64,000 bases of DNA, taken from the NCBI RefSeq assembly GCF_023954335.1, contig NZ_JAMLIE010000002.1, forward strand, positions 558,001 through 622,000, read 5' to 3'. Positions 53,742-63,966 of the stretch are shown here, one piece after another. The stretch comes from Aquamicrobium sp. Lineage in GTDB: Bacteria > Pseudomonadota > Alphaproteobacteria > Rhizobiales > Rhizobiaceae. Each line of letters opens with the position of its first letter. The first letter of the stretch is position 1. The notes under the pieces were generated by a model that had not been told where the DNA came from, searched no databases, and saw only the letters and a program-made list of their open reading frames with translations. Both the position numbers and the translations under genes were made by a program.

Positions 53742-54857
53742 TCAGGCGGCTGCCCCGCGGGCGGCGGCATCCGCGGCGTAGTGGCGGCCGAAGCGGTTGG
53801 CGAGGAAGTCGGCAAGGGCGATGTCCTCCTGCCGCACGAAGCCCGTCTGCGGCAGCTTTCCTACGACCAGCATGTCGAGGACGGTGCAGATGCCGGCGGC
53901 GGTGGTGATCTGGATGGCGCTGCGCGGCCGGCCGGCAATCAGGCCGCTGTAGATCTTGTGAGCGTATGTCTCCTGCATCAGTCGCCCGCCCTTGAGGCCG
54001 GAGACGGTGACGAAGACGATGACCACGTCCTGCCCGGTCGCCGGCAGTGCCTGCTCGAGGATGTCCTTCAACAGGTCGCGCCGGTTGCGCAGGTTCAGGT
54101 CGTTGAGCAGCGTCTTCATGATCGCGGCGTGGCCGGGATAGCGGATGGTGCGGTAGTTGAGCGTGCGCACCCTGCCGGCCAGCGTCTCGCACAGCGTGCC
54201 GAGCCCACCCGAGGTGTTGAACGCCTCGTAGGTGACGCCGTCGAGCGAGAACTCCTCGCGCTCCTCCATCGCCGGCACTTCTATCAGCCGGCCGTCGACG
54301 ATGGCCTCGCACGGCTCGATATATTCGTTGATGATGCCGTCGGTGCTCCAGGTCAGGTTGTAGTTGAGCGCGTTCGACGGGTATTGCGGCAGCGCGCCGA
54401 CGCGCAGGCGCACCGTGTCGAGCCGCTCGAACCGGCTGGCGAGGTCGTGGGCGACGATGGAAACGAAGCCCGGCGCGAGGCCGCATTGCGGGATGAAGAC
54501 GCTTTTCGCCGCCTTCGCCAGCTCCTTGACCCGCCTCGTCGAGGCGACGTCCTCGGTCAGGTCGAGATAGTGGATGCCGGCGGCGCCCGCGGCCTCGGCG
54601 ATCGCAACGGTCAGGTGGAAAGGGGCGGCGCTCAGCACGGCGAAGCGGCCGGCGAGCAGGGCTCGCAGCGCCTCGCCATCGGCGATGTCGAGCGCCTGCG
54701 TCGCCACCGCCGGATGCCGGTCCGCCGCCTCCAGCTGTGCGGGGTCCCGGTCGGCGAGGGTGACGCGGTAGTCGCCGCTCCCGGCCAGCATCAGCGCGAT
54801 GGTCGTGCCGATCTTGCCGGCCCCGATGACGACGATGTCCCTGTTCGCTTCCTGCAT
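53742..54857 (-). CDS. Saccharopine/lysine dehydrogenase-like oxidoreductase
   Basis: A 371-residue NAD(P)-binding protein. ANRDIVVIGAGKIGTTIALMLAGSGDYRVTLADRD gives the Rossmann fold, and the saccharopine-dehydrogenase C-terminal domain follows with PQCGLAPGFVSIVAHDLASRF, NYNLTWSTDGIINEYIEPCEAIVDG and YEAFNTSGGLGTLCETLAGRVRTLNYRTIRYPGH. This is close to L-lysine 6-dehydrogenase-type enzymes. Start ATG 54857 has GGAGGG seven bases upstream; the frame extends to 54914 without similarity. It is divergent from an Lrp/AsnC regulator, which suggests amino acid-induced catabolism. Confidence 0.88.
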   Translation of the reverse strand: MQEANRDIVVIGAGKIGTTIALMLAGSGDYRVTLADRDPAQLEAADRHPAVATQALDIADGEALRALLAGRFAVLSAAPFHLTVAIAEAAGAAGIHYLDLTEDVASTRRVKELAKAAKSVFIPQCGLAPGFVSIVAHDLASRFERLDTVRLRVGALPQYPSNALNYNLTWSTDGIINEYIEPCEAIVDGRLIEVPAMEEREEFSLDGVTYEAFNTSGGLGTLCETLAGRVRTLNYRTIRYPGHAAIMKTLLNDLNLRNRRDLLKDILEQALPATGQDVVIVFVTVSGLKGGRLMQETYAHKIYSGLIAGRPRSAIQITTAAGICTVLDMLVVGKLPQTGFVRQEDIALADFLANRFGRHYAADAAARGAAA

Positions 54858-54952
54858 GGGCTTGCCCTCCGTTCCTGATCGGACGAGACGGCCACGAACG
54901 GCTTTGCATTTCAAACCGGTGAACTTATGATATTTCTGGTTTGATCATGCAA

Positions 54953-54974
54953 AATGACGAAGGATTTCGTCATT
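54953..54974. promoter_or_regulatory. Palindrome AATGACGAA-GGAT-TTCGTCATT at the Lrp-type gene start
   Basis: A perfect 9-bp inverted repeat with 4-bp spacer ending directly at ATG 54975. It overlaps an alternative ATG at 54954, so that ATG is probably not the true start. Likely an autoregulatory site of the Lrp-type protein; also able to form an RNA hairpin hiding the GGA ribosome site. Confidence 0.6.
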
Positions 54975-55406
54975 ATGAAGGAAAACATGAAGGACGAGCT
55001 TCTCCTGTCGCTGCTGTCGGAGAACGCGCGCATGCCGGTCTCGGAGCTGGCGCGCCGGCTCGGCCTGTCGCGCACGACCGTCCAGGCGCGCATCGAGCGG
55101 CTGGAGCGCAGCGGCGCCATCGCCGGCTACACGGTGCGCCTGAGCACCGCAGCCGAGCGAGCGCTGGTGCGCGCCTTCGTCATGATCACGGTGAAGCCCA
55201 AGCATGCCGGCCAGACCATCGCCGAGTTGAAAGACATCCGCGAGGTGCGCACGCTGCACTCGATCAGCGGCGAGGTCGACCTGATGGCGGTGGTCGCCGC
55301 CGGCTCTGTCGCGGCGCTCGATGCGGTAGTGGACCGGATCGGCGCGCTCGAAGGGGTCGAGCGGACGCAGACCTCGGTGATCATGGCGACCAAGTTCGAC
55401 AGGTAG
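54975..55406 (+). CDS. Lrp/AsnC family transcriptional regulator
   Basis: A 143-residue regulator. The N-terminal HTH is LLLSLLSENARMPVSELARRLGLSRTTVQARIERLERSGAIAGYTVRL, shown here by its positions about 7-54, followed by the RAM/AsnC ligand domain (VRAFVMITVKPKHAGQTIAELKDI, VRTLHSISGEVDLMAVVAAGSV, VERTQTSVIMATKFDR). ATG 54975 is favoured over 54954 because a perfect palindrome occupies 54953-54974; ATG 54987 with AAGGA is a third option. It is divergent from the lysine-dehydrogenase-like gene and probably controls it. Confidence 0.93.
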   Translation: MKENMKDELLLSLLSENARMPVSELARRLGLSRTTVQARIERLERSGAIAGYTVRLSTAAERALVRAFVMITVKPKHAGQTIAELKDIREVRTLHSISGEVDLMAVVAAGSVAALDAVVDRIGALEGVERTQTSVIMATKFDR

Positions 55407-55465
55407 GCGCGCCATTGCGCTTGCCATGCGCTCGGTGGCACAGTCTGCGAAACGGAGACCGCGCC

Positions 55466-57283
55466 ATGCCCGCCAGGACCAAGCACGCCTTCCCACGGCC
55501 GAAGCCGTGGACGGAGGTCGCGACCCATCTCGTCGACGTCGCCATGGGCAGGAAGCCGGCCGACCTCGTCGTGCGCAACGGGCGCTGGGTCAACGTCCAT
55601 TCGGGCGAGGTGATCGCGGCGACCGACATCGCCATCGCCGCCGGCCGCTTCGCCTATTGCGGGCCGGACGCGCGCCACGCCATCGGCGAGGGGACGAAGG
55701 TGGTGGACGCCGGCGGGCGCTATCTGGTCCCGGGCCTGTGCGACGGCCACATGCATGTCGAGAGCGGCATGGTGACGGTGACGGAGTTCTGCCGCGCCGT
55801 CATCCCGCACGGCACGACCTCGATGTTCGTCGACCCGCACGAGATCGCCAACGTGCTCGGCCTCGACGGGGTGCGGCTGATGCATGACGAGGCGCTGGCG
55901 ATGCCGGTCAACGTCAAGGTGCAGGTGCCGTCCTGCGTGCCGTCGGCCGCGGGGCTGGAGAATGCCGGCGCGCAGCTGACGGCCGACGACGTCGCCGAGG
56001 CGATGAACTGGGAGAACATCATCGGCCTCGGCGAGGTGATGAACTTTCCCGGCGTCGCCGCCAACGACCCGCTGATGGTCGCCGAGATCGCGGCGACGGT
56101 GAAGGCGGGCAGGACGGTCGGCGGCCATTACGCCTCGCGCGACCTCGGCCTGCCGTTCCACGGCTATGTCGCCGGCGGGCCGGAGGACGACCATGAGGGC
56201 ACGAGCGTCGAGGACGCGATCGCCCGCGTCCGGCAGGGCATGAAGGCGATGCTTCGGCTCGGTTCGGCCTGGTACGACGTGGCGAGCCAGATCAAGGCGG
56301 TGACGGAAAAGGGCCTCGACCCGCGCAACTTCATCCTGTGCACCGACGACAGCCATTCCGGAACACTGGTCCATGACGGTCACATGGACCGCGTGGTGCG
56401 CCACGCCATCGCGCAGGGGCTGAAGCCGGTCACGGCGATCCAGATGGCGACGCTCAACACCGCCCAGCATTTCCGGCTGGAGCGCGAGATCGGCTCGATC
56501 GCGCCGGGCAGGCTCGCCGATTTCCTCATCGTCTCCGATCTCGCCGCGCTCGGCATCGACGAGGTGTTCGCGCGCGGCGTGCGGCTGGCCAAGGGCGGCC
56601 GGCTGGAGGTCGACATTCCGCCTTACGACTATCCCGCCCGCGCCAAGAAGACGGTGAAGCTCGGCAGGATGCTCAAGGCGGCGGATTTCGACATCGTCGC
56701 GCCGGAGGGCGCCAACGAGGCGCGGGTGCGCGTCATCGGCGTGATCGAGAACCAGGCGCCGACGCGGGCGCTCGAGGCCGACCTTGCCGTCGCCGACGGG
56801 CTGGTCGAGATGGACCGCGAGAACGACGTGTGCCAGATCGCGCTGGTCGAGCGCCACCGCGGCACGGGCGGCGTCGTCAACGGCTTCGTCTCCGGCTTCG
56901 GCTATACGCGCGACTGCGCGCTCGCCTCGACCGTGGCGCACGATTCGCACCACATGATCGTCGTCGGCACCAACAAGCGCGACATGGCGCTGGCCGCCAA
57001 CCGGCTGGGCGAGGTCGGCGGCGGCGTGGTGCTGTTCTCGCAAGGCAGGGAGATCGCCCTCGTCGAGATGCCCATCGCCGGGCTGATGTCGGACGAGCGG
57101 GCCGAGATCGTGGCGCAGAAGGCGGCGAAGCTGACGGCGGCGATGCGCGAGATGGGCTGCACGCTCAACAACGCCTACATGCAGCATTCGCTGCTGGCGC
57201 TGGTGGTGATCCCGGAACTGCGCATCTCCGACATCGGCATCGTCGACGTGACGCGCTTCGAGAAGGTCGACCTTTTCCTGTAA
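55466..57283 (+). CDS. ade: Adenine deaminase
   Basis: A 605-residue amidohydrolase converting adenine to hypoxanthine. Metal and substrate motifs: VPGLCDGHMHVESGMVT (HxH), TSMFVDPHEIANVLG, ENIIGLGEVMNFPGV, GGHYASRDLG and FILCTDDSHSGTL. The C-terminal domain has GFVSGFGYTRDCALASTVAHDSHHMIVVG and ALPVAGLMS-like PIAGLMSDE typical of AdeC. CGGAG lies nine bases before ATG 55466. The gene runs convergently into the DUF900 hydrolase gene with no spacer. It fits nucleobase salvage alongside the pur genes but is not linked to them. Confidence 0.95.
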   Translation: MPARTKHAFPRPKPWTEVATHLVDVAMGRKPADLVVRNGRWVNVHSGEVIAATDIAIAAGRFAYCGPDARHAIGEGTKVVDAGGRYLVPGLCDGHMHVESGMVTVTEFCRAVIPHGTTSMFVDPHEIANVLGLDGVRLMHDEALAMPVNVKVQVPSCVPSAAGLENAGAQLTADDVAEAMNWENIIGLGEVMNFPGVAANDPLMVAEIAATVKAGRTVGGHYASRDLGLPFHGYVAGGPEDDHEGTSVEDAIARVRQGMKAMLRLGSAWYDVASQIKAVTEKGLDPRNFILCTDDSHSGTLVHDGHMDRVVRHAIAQGLKPVTAIQMATLNTAQHFRLEREIGSIAPGRLADFLIVSDLAALGIDEVFARGVRLAKGGRLEVDIPPYDYPARAKKTVKLGRMLKAADFDIVAPEGANEARVRVIGVIENQAPTRALEADLAVADGLVEMDRENDVCQIALVERHRGTGGVVNGFVSGFGYTRDCALASTVAHDSHHMIVVGTNKRDMALAANRLGEVGGGVVLFSQGREIALVEMPIAGLMSDERAEIVAQKAAKLTAAMREMGCTLNNAYMQHSLLALVVIPELRISDIGIVDVTRFEKVDLFL

Positions 57284-58456
57284 TCAGCGGCGGCCGCCGA
57301 CGGCGATGTTGATGACCTCGAACGGCGTGGTGACGATGATCTCGGCGGCGGAACCGAGAGTCTGGCCGAGGCCTTGCGCCAGTCCGTCGATGCGGCGCGT
57401 GATGTCGTCGCTGTTGCCGTCGAGCATCTGATCCTCGTTCAGCCGGCTGCCGAGAAGCTGCACCATCAGCGGGTTCTCGGCGAACTTGGCGTGGTTCAGC
57501 CTGTCGCCGCCGGACGAGATGCCGGAGATGTCCACGACCGTGATGCCGAGGCTGGCGAGATCGGCGTCGTTGCCATAGTCGCCGACGCGCGGCCGGTTGC
57601 CGGCGATGATCGACGAGGCGAGCAGCGCCCGGTCGTCGCGCGACAGGATGACGAAGATCGGCCAGTCGATCTTGCCGATGCGGCGCAACTGGCTCTTGAA
57701 CACGTCGACGTCGATGTCGGGCGAGGCGAGGATGACGTCGCCGAGGCTGTTGTGGACGTCGCGGTTGCCCGAGAGCGCCATTTGGCGCAGCGTCTCCATC
57801 GTCAGCCAGTTGCCCATCGAGTGGGCGACGATGTCGATGCGGATCGCGCCGGCCGCGCGCAGCTGGCGCAGCGTGTCCTCCAGCCCGTCGCGGGCGACGG
57901 TGGCCGAGTTGTTGTCGTAGATGTAGTCGACGGTGCGCCCGGTCGAGGCCCACGAGAACAGGACCGGCGTGCCGTGATAGCCGGAATCGTGGACGATCTG
58001 CGCGGCGCGGTAGACCGAATTGTCGAACGGCGTGCGATAGCCGTGGATGAAGACCAGCGCGCGGCCGCGCGTGCGCTTCAGGCTTTCGCCGAGCGCGCGG
58101 CGGAAGCCTTCCCGGGCGGGATAGAGCGCGACCTCGCCGGCGGCGAAATGCCGTGCCGGGTCGCGCCGCGCGCCGGCGCGCGGGTGCTCGACCTTGCCCG
58201 GCTCGTGGACCTTGGGGAGGGTTACGTCGACGCGGGCATAGTTCACGTCGACGCTGCGCTCGCCGCTGAACACTTCCTTGCGGTCGTCCGCGGTCGCACG
58301 GGTGGTGGCGACGAATATCCGGTGGGTGGCGAGGATCTCTTGCGGCTCGGCGGCCACGGCGTCGAGCAGGCGCGTGGTCGGTCCGCCCGCGCAGCCCGAA
58401 AGGGCGAGGGCAGGGGCAAGCACGGCGGCGGCGGCGAGATGGCGTGCCCGGCTCAA
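57284..58456 (-). CDS. DUF900 alpha/beta-hydrolase lipoprotein (TTG start)
   Basis: A 390-residue protein. TTG 58456 is chosen because AGGAG lies nine bases upstream and the N-terminus then becomes a lipoprotein signal (RARHLAAAAVLAPALALSGC, lipobox LSGC). The longer frame to 58546 would have to translate repeat C (58471-58523). The hydrolase domain shows IFVATTRATADDRKEVFSG.RS, ALVFIHGYRTPFDNSVYRAAQIVHD, the nucleophile elbow VAHSMGNWL and the Asp/His elements LASPDIDVDVFK and NHAKFAENP. The natural ester substrate is unknown. It is adjacent to trkH on the same strand. Confidence 0.87.
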   Translation of the reverse strand: MSRARHLAAAAVLAPALALSGCAGGPTTRLLDAVAAEPQEILATHRIFVATTRATADDRKEVFSGERSVDVNYARVDVTLPKVHEPGKVEHPRAGARRDPARHFAAGEVALYPAREGFRRALGESLKRTRGRALVFIHGYRTPFDNSVYRAAQIVHDSGYHGTPVLFSWASTGRTVDYIYDNNSATVARDGLEDTLRQLRAAGAIRIDIVAHSMGNWLTMETLRQMALSGNRDVHNSLGDVILASPDIDVDVFKSQLRRIGKIDWPIFVILSRDDRALLASSIIAGNRPRVGDYGNDADLASLGITVVDISGISSGGDRLNHAKFAENPLMVQLLGSRLNEDQMLDGNSDDITRRIDGLAQGLGQTLGSAAEIIVTTPFEVINIAVGGRR

Positions 58457-58470
58457 CGCGAAAAACTCCT

Positions 58471-58523
58471 GAAGCAATTCCCGAAAAGTGCGAAGCGCTT
58501 TTCGTCCGGAATTGCGTTGAAAC
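58471..58523. repeat. Dispersed repeat C, copy 2
   Basis: 53 bp with hairpin arms GCAATTCC-CGAAAAGTGC and GCACTTTTCG-TCCGGAATTGC-like sequence around GAAG. It matches 32911-32960 in reverse complement. It occupies the leader just upstream of the DUF900 gene ribosome site. Confidence 0.78.
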
Positions 58524-58582
58524 AATCTGCCGAAGATCACTCCCATCCTTCGCTACCGTGCCGGGCGGGGCTTGGCAAGGTC

Positions 58583-60043
58583 TCAGCGCCGCCAGAACAC
58601 CGGCGTGAAGACGACGAGGACGGCGAGGATTTCCAGCCGCCCGAGCAGCATCGCCAGCGCCAGCAGCCATTTCGCCGCGTCGGGCACGGCGGAGAAATTG
58701 CCGGCCGGGCCGATCATCTCGCCGAGGCCGGGGCCGACATTGGTCAGGCACGTCAGCGCGCCGGACAGGGCGGTGAGGATATCGATGCCCGTCGCCGTCA
58801 GAAGCAGCGTCAGGATCAGCCAGATCGACAGGAAGGCCGAGATGAACAGCACCACCGCGCGCTGCATGGCGTCGTCCACCGGCCGGTCGCCATAGTGAAC
58901 CGTCACCACCGCGTTGGGATAGACGAAGCGCTTCAAGCCGTTGGCGAGCAGCTTGAACAGGATGAGGAAGCGGTAGGCCTTCACCCCGCCCGAGGTCGAG
59001 CCGGAGCAGCCGCCGAGCACGGTGGCGACCAGCGCGCAGCCGGCCACGAACGGCCCCCACTCGGTGTAGTCGCCGGTGGCGAAGCCGGTCGTGGTGATGA
59101 GCGAGACGAAGTTGAACGCCGAATAGGTCAGCGCCTGCCCGAACTCCATGTCGCCGGTCAGGCGCAGATAGAGCGCGACCGCGGCGACGAACGCCAGCAC
59201 GTAGCCGGCGAAGACGCGGATCTGCGGGTCGCGCAGCGTGTCGAGCCGGCCCGAGACCACGAGCAGCATGACGATGGAGAACGGCAGCGCGCCGAGGAAC
59301 ATGAACACCGTGGCGATCCACAGGATGGCGAAATTGTCGCCATAGACACCCATCGAGGCGTCGTGGGTCGAGAAGCCGGCGGTCGAGATGGTGGTGAGCG
59401 CGTGGTTGAGCGCGTCGAAGCCGCTCATGCCGGCAGCGGCGTAGAGCACGGTGCACAGGACCGTGGTCGCGGAATAGATGCCGATCAGGGCGGTGATGTG
59501 GGTTGACAGGCGCTCGAACGGCCTGTCGGTGATGTCGGACGTCTCGATGCGGAAATAGGAGATGCCGCCGACATTGAGGAACGGCAGCACGAACAGGGAG
59601 AAGGCGATGACGCCGAGGCCGCCCATCCATTGCAGTAGCGAGCGCCACAGGAGGATGCCGGGCGGCAGCCCGTCCAGCCCGTTGATGATCGTCGCGCCGG
59701 TTGTGGTGATGCCGGAGGCGGCCTCGAACACGGCCTCGGCCAGCGTCAGGTCGAGCGAGGCAGCGGCATAGAGCGGGACGGCGCCGACGGCGCTGGTGGT
59801 CAGCCACAGAAGGTTGACGACGAGGAAGCCGAATCGCGACGAGATCGGCGGCGGCCGGCCTTGCGTCGCCAGCGCGCCGCCGAGCGCCAGCCCGCCGGTG
59901 AAGAAGGCGCAGAACGCGAACACCCGCCAGTCGTCGTTGCCGTAATAGAGATCGACCGCCGCCGGGGCGAGCATGGCGAAGGAAAGGTAGATCGCGAAGA
60001 CCGAGGCGATGTGAACCGCGGCGCGGACGGTCGAATATTGCAC
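58583..60043 (-). CDS. trkH: Trk/Ktr potassium uptake membrane protein TrkH
   Basis: A 486-residue K+ channel-like subunit with four membrane-pore-membrane repeats. The selectivity loops can be read as ASGITTTGATI, TTISTAGFSTH, LITTTGFATGDY and LTNVGPGLGEM, each with the central Gly. GTG 60043 (VQYSTVRAAV) is used, with AGGA eight bases upstream; helix 1 begins AAVHIASVFAIYLSF. The regulatory TrkA subunit is not in this window. It is divergent from ilvA across 90 bp. Confidence 0.95.
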   Translation of the reverse strand: MQYSTVRAAVHIASVFAIYLSFAMLAPAAVDLYYGNDDWRVFAFCAFFTGGLALGGALATQGRPPPISSRFGFLVVNLLWLTTSAVGAVPLYAAASLDLTLAEAVFEAASGITTTGATIINGLDGLPPGILLWRSLLQWMGGLGVIAFSLFVLPFLNVGGISYFRIETSDITDRPFERLSTHITALIGIYSATTVLCTVLYAAAGMSGFDALNHALTTISTAGFSTHDASMGVYGDNFAILWIATVFMFLGALPFSIVMLLVVSGRLDTLRDPQIRVFAGYVLAFVAAVALYLRLTGDMEFGQALTYSAFNFVSLITTTGFATGDYTEWGPFVAGCALVATVLGGCSGSTSGGVKAYRFLILFKLLANGLKRFVYPNAVVTVHYGDRPVDDAMQRAVVLFISAFLSIWLILTLLLTATGIDILTALSGALTCLTNVGPGLGEMIGPAGNFSAVPDAAKWLLALAMLLGRLEILAVLVVFTPVFWRR

Positions 60044-60133
60044 GGCGGGAATCCTGACACGCTCGGCCTCGACAGTGGCGTCACGGGCGAGTTTGTGCAA
60101 TAGCCCTCGCGAAAACCGGCGGAGAGGACGAGG

Positions 60134-61402
60134 ATGGCTGCATTTCCCCGCGAAGTCGCGCGCGCGGCCGAGGCGATGCGCCCGCTGTTCGCCGAGACGC
60201 CGCTCCAGGAGAACGACTACCTTTCGCGCAAGACCGGCGCGCGGGTGTTCCTCAAGCGCGAGGACCTGACGCCGGTGCGCTCCTACAAGATCAGGGGCGC
60301 GTTCAACTTCTTCCGCAAGGCGCTGGCTTCCGGGGCCAAGGGGGACGGAGGCGCGGAGGTTTTCGTCTGCGCCTCGGCGGGCAATCATGCGCAGGGCTTC
60401 GCCTTCGTCTGCCGCCAGCTCGGCCGCAAGGGCGTCGTGTTCATGCCGGTGACGACGCCGCAGCAGAAGATCGACAAGACGCGGATGTTCGGCGGCGAGG
60501 CGGTCGAGATCCGCCTCGTCGGCGACTTCTTCGACGATTGCTACCGCGCCGCGCTCGATTTCGCCGCGCAGAGCGGCGGGCTGATGGTGCCGCCCTTCGA
60601 CCACAAGGACATCGTCGAGGGGCAGGCGACGATCGCGCACGAGATCGCGGCCCAGCTTCGCGAGGGCGTCGTGCCGGACCTGATGATCCTTCCCGTCGGC
60701 GGCGGCGGGCTCTCGGCCGGCGTCACGCGCTATCTCGCCGAGACGGGGGCTGCGACGCGCTTCGCCTTCGCCGAGCCGTCCGGCGCGCCGAGCCTGAGAA
60801 GCAGCCTCGAGGCCGGCCGGCGGGTCAGGCTCGACAAGGTCGACAATTTCGTCGACGGGGCGGCCGTCGCCGAGATCGGCAAGGAGAATTTCCGCCTGCT
60901 GAAACATTTCGAGGCCGGGCAGGTGCGGCTCATCCCCGAAAACCGCCTCTGCGCCACCATGATCGAGATGCTGAACGTCGAGGGCATCGTGCTGGAGCCG
61001 GCCGGCGCGCTCGCCATCGACGCGCTCAAGGACTTTTCGCGCAAGGAGCTGAAGGGCAAGGTCGTGGTGCTCGTCATTTCCGGCGGCAATTTCGATTTCG
61101 AGCGCCTGCCCGACGTCAAGGAGCGGGCGCTGCGCTTCGAGGGCTTCAAGAAATACTTCATCTTCCGCTTCCCGCAGCGGCCGGGCGCGCTGCGCGATTT
61201 CCTGTCGCTGCTCGGGCCGGACGACGACATCGCCCGCTTCGAATATTTGAAGAAATCGGCGCGCAATTTCGGCTCGGTGCTGATCGGCATCGAGACGAAG
61301 GACGCAAGGAATTTCGACGTGCTGCGCAAGCGGTTCGAGGAAGCGGGCTGGGCCTATCAGGACATCACCGACAACGAGACGCTGGCTGGTTTCATCATCT
61401 GA
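60134..61402 (+). CDS. ilvA: Threonine dehydratase (biosynthetic, single C-terminal ACT-like domain)
   Basis: A 422-residue PLP enzyme turning threonine into 2-oxobutyrate for isoleucine synthesis. The PLP lysine is in PVRSYKIRGAFNFF, the phosphate-contact motif is CASAGNHAQGFA, and the Gly-rich loop is LPVGGGGLSAGV. The C-terminal ACT-like part (KKYFIFRFPQRPGALRDFL) is single, as in Bacillus or Corynebacterium IlvA (about 420 residues) rather than the 514-residue E. coli form. GAGGACGAGG precedes ATG 60134. A DUF1697 gene follows after 22 bp. Confidence 0.96.
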   Translation: MAAFPREVARAAEAMRPLFAETPLQENDYLSRKTGARVFLKREDLTPVRSYKIRGAFNFFRKALASGAKGDGGAEVFVCASAGNHAQGFAFVCRQLGRKGVVFMPVTTPQQKIDKTRMFGGEAVEIRLVGDFFDDCYRAALDFAAQSGGLMVPPFDHKDIVEGQATIAHEIAAQLREGVVPDLMILPVGGGGLSAGVTRYLAETGAATRFAFAEPSGAPSLRSSLEAGRRVRLDKVDNFVDGAAVAEIGKENFRLLKHFEAGQVRLIPENRLCATMIEMLNVEGIVLEPAGALAIDALKDFSRKELKGKVVVLVISGGNFDFERLPDVKERALRFEGFKKYFIFRFPQRPGALRDFLSLLGPDDDIARFEYLKKSARNFGSVLIGIETKDARNFDVLRKRFEEAGWAYQDITDNETLAGFII

Positions 61403-61424
61403 GCCGAGGCTGTATGCTCGGGCG

Positions 61425-61970
61425 ATGAGCGATGGCACGGCCTATATCGTCCTGTTCCGCGGCGTCGGCGGCAAGACCCAGCTTCCCGTCGCGCGTCTGC
61501 GCGAGACGCTGACGGCGGCCGGCTTCGACAATGTCGCTACCTATATCAACAGCGGCAACGCGGTGCTGAAGAGCGCGCTGTCGCGCGGCGAGGTTGCTTC
61601 CCGCGTCGCGGAGGTGTGCGCCCGCGACTTCGCCTTCGACAAGGACGTTCACGTGGCGACCCGGGCCGAGTGGCGGGCGCTGATCGCCGCCAACCCGTTC
61701 CCTGAGGCCGTCGAGACGCCGACCTTTCTTCACGCCGCCCTGCTGGCGGATGCACCGGAGCCGGCGCGGGTCGAGGCGCTGCGCGCGCTCGCCGCCGGCG
61801 GCGAGGACATCGCGATCGTCGGCACGGTCGCCTATCTCCACACGCCGCACGGCTTCGGCACGTCGAAGCTGGCGGCGAAGTTCGACAAGGGCATCGGCGT
61901 CGCCAACACCGCGCGCAATTGGAACACGGTGCTGAAGCTCGACGAACTGGCCGCCGCGGCCGACGTTTGA
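61425..61970 (+). CDS. DUF1697 family protein
   Basis: A 181-residue protein of DUF1697: YIVLFRGVGGKTQLPVARLRETLTAAGFDNVATYINSGNAVLKS at the start, and the common FDKGIGVANTARNWNTVLKLDEL-type ending in which RNWNT is highly conserved. The family has no proven function. It starts 22 bp after ilvA in the same direction and may be cotranscribed, though the AGGCTGTATGCTCGGGCG spacer has only a weak ribosome site. Confidence 0.9.
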   Translation: MSDGTAYIVLFRGVGGKTQLPVARLRETLTAAGFDNVATYINSGNAVLKSALSRGEVASRVAEVCARDFAFDKDVHVATRAEWRALIAANPFPEAVETPTFLHAALLADAPEPARVEALRALAAGGEDIAIVGTVAYLHTPHGFGTSKLAAKFDKGIGVANTARNWNTVLKLDELAAAADV

Positions 61971-62244
61971 CGCGAACTTTACTGCATCGCACAAATTCAG
62001 GTTGCTTTTGCCGGCCGTCTGTACCATATGCGGCTGCATGAGGCGCATGGGCCGGCATGTCCGGCTTTCCCGAAGGGACTGGTTGCGTCCACCCGCAGCA
62101 TGAAGCGCGCGGGCGCGACAGCGCAGCCGAGCGGAACGCCGAGCGTTCCACCGCCTTGTCGTCAGAATAGAGATTTTATGCGGCGGGTTGCGCCCCGCCG
62201 CGCCAACGATGCGGACGCGCCATGCGCGACTTCGCAGGAAAGAC

Positions 62245-63687
<1,443 letters not shown>

Positions 63688-63701
63688 CGCCCACCATACC
63701 G

Positions 63702-63732
63702 GGCCGCCTTCCGCGAGGAAGGCGGCCTTTTT
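63702..63732 (+). terminator. Rho-independent terminator after the DEAD-box helicase
   Basis: Perfect 11-bp stem GGCCGCCTTCC/GGAAGGCGGCC (63702-63712, 63717-63727), loop GCGA, followed by TTTTT (63728-63732). Confidence 0.94.
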
Positions 63733-63966
63733 CCTGTCCGGACAGCCGTTCGGTCCGGCCGCGTTCGAGCGGCCGCAAATGCTCCAAAGGACAGCAGGGC
63801 TGGCCCAATTGCCGCGGGCGGCGCGATGGTCTAAGCCCGTCCGGTCGGCCTCGGCCGTTCACGGAACCGCGCGGCCCGCGCCGCGCCATGGAACACCCTG
63901 CCGCCGGGTCGCCGTCGACCCCGACCGCATGGCCGCCCATGGAACAATGAGACGGGAAACGTCATC

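Noticed and set aside
57284..58546. Longer DUF900 hydrolase starting at 58546
   Set aside because: The first 30 residues would be the translation of repeat C; TTG 58456 has AGGAG and yields a proper lipoprotein signal.
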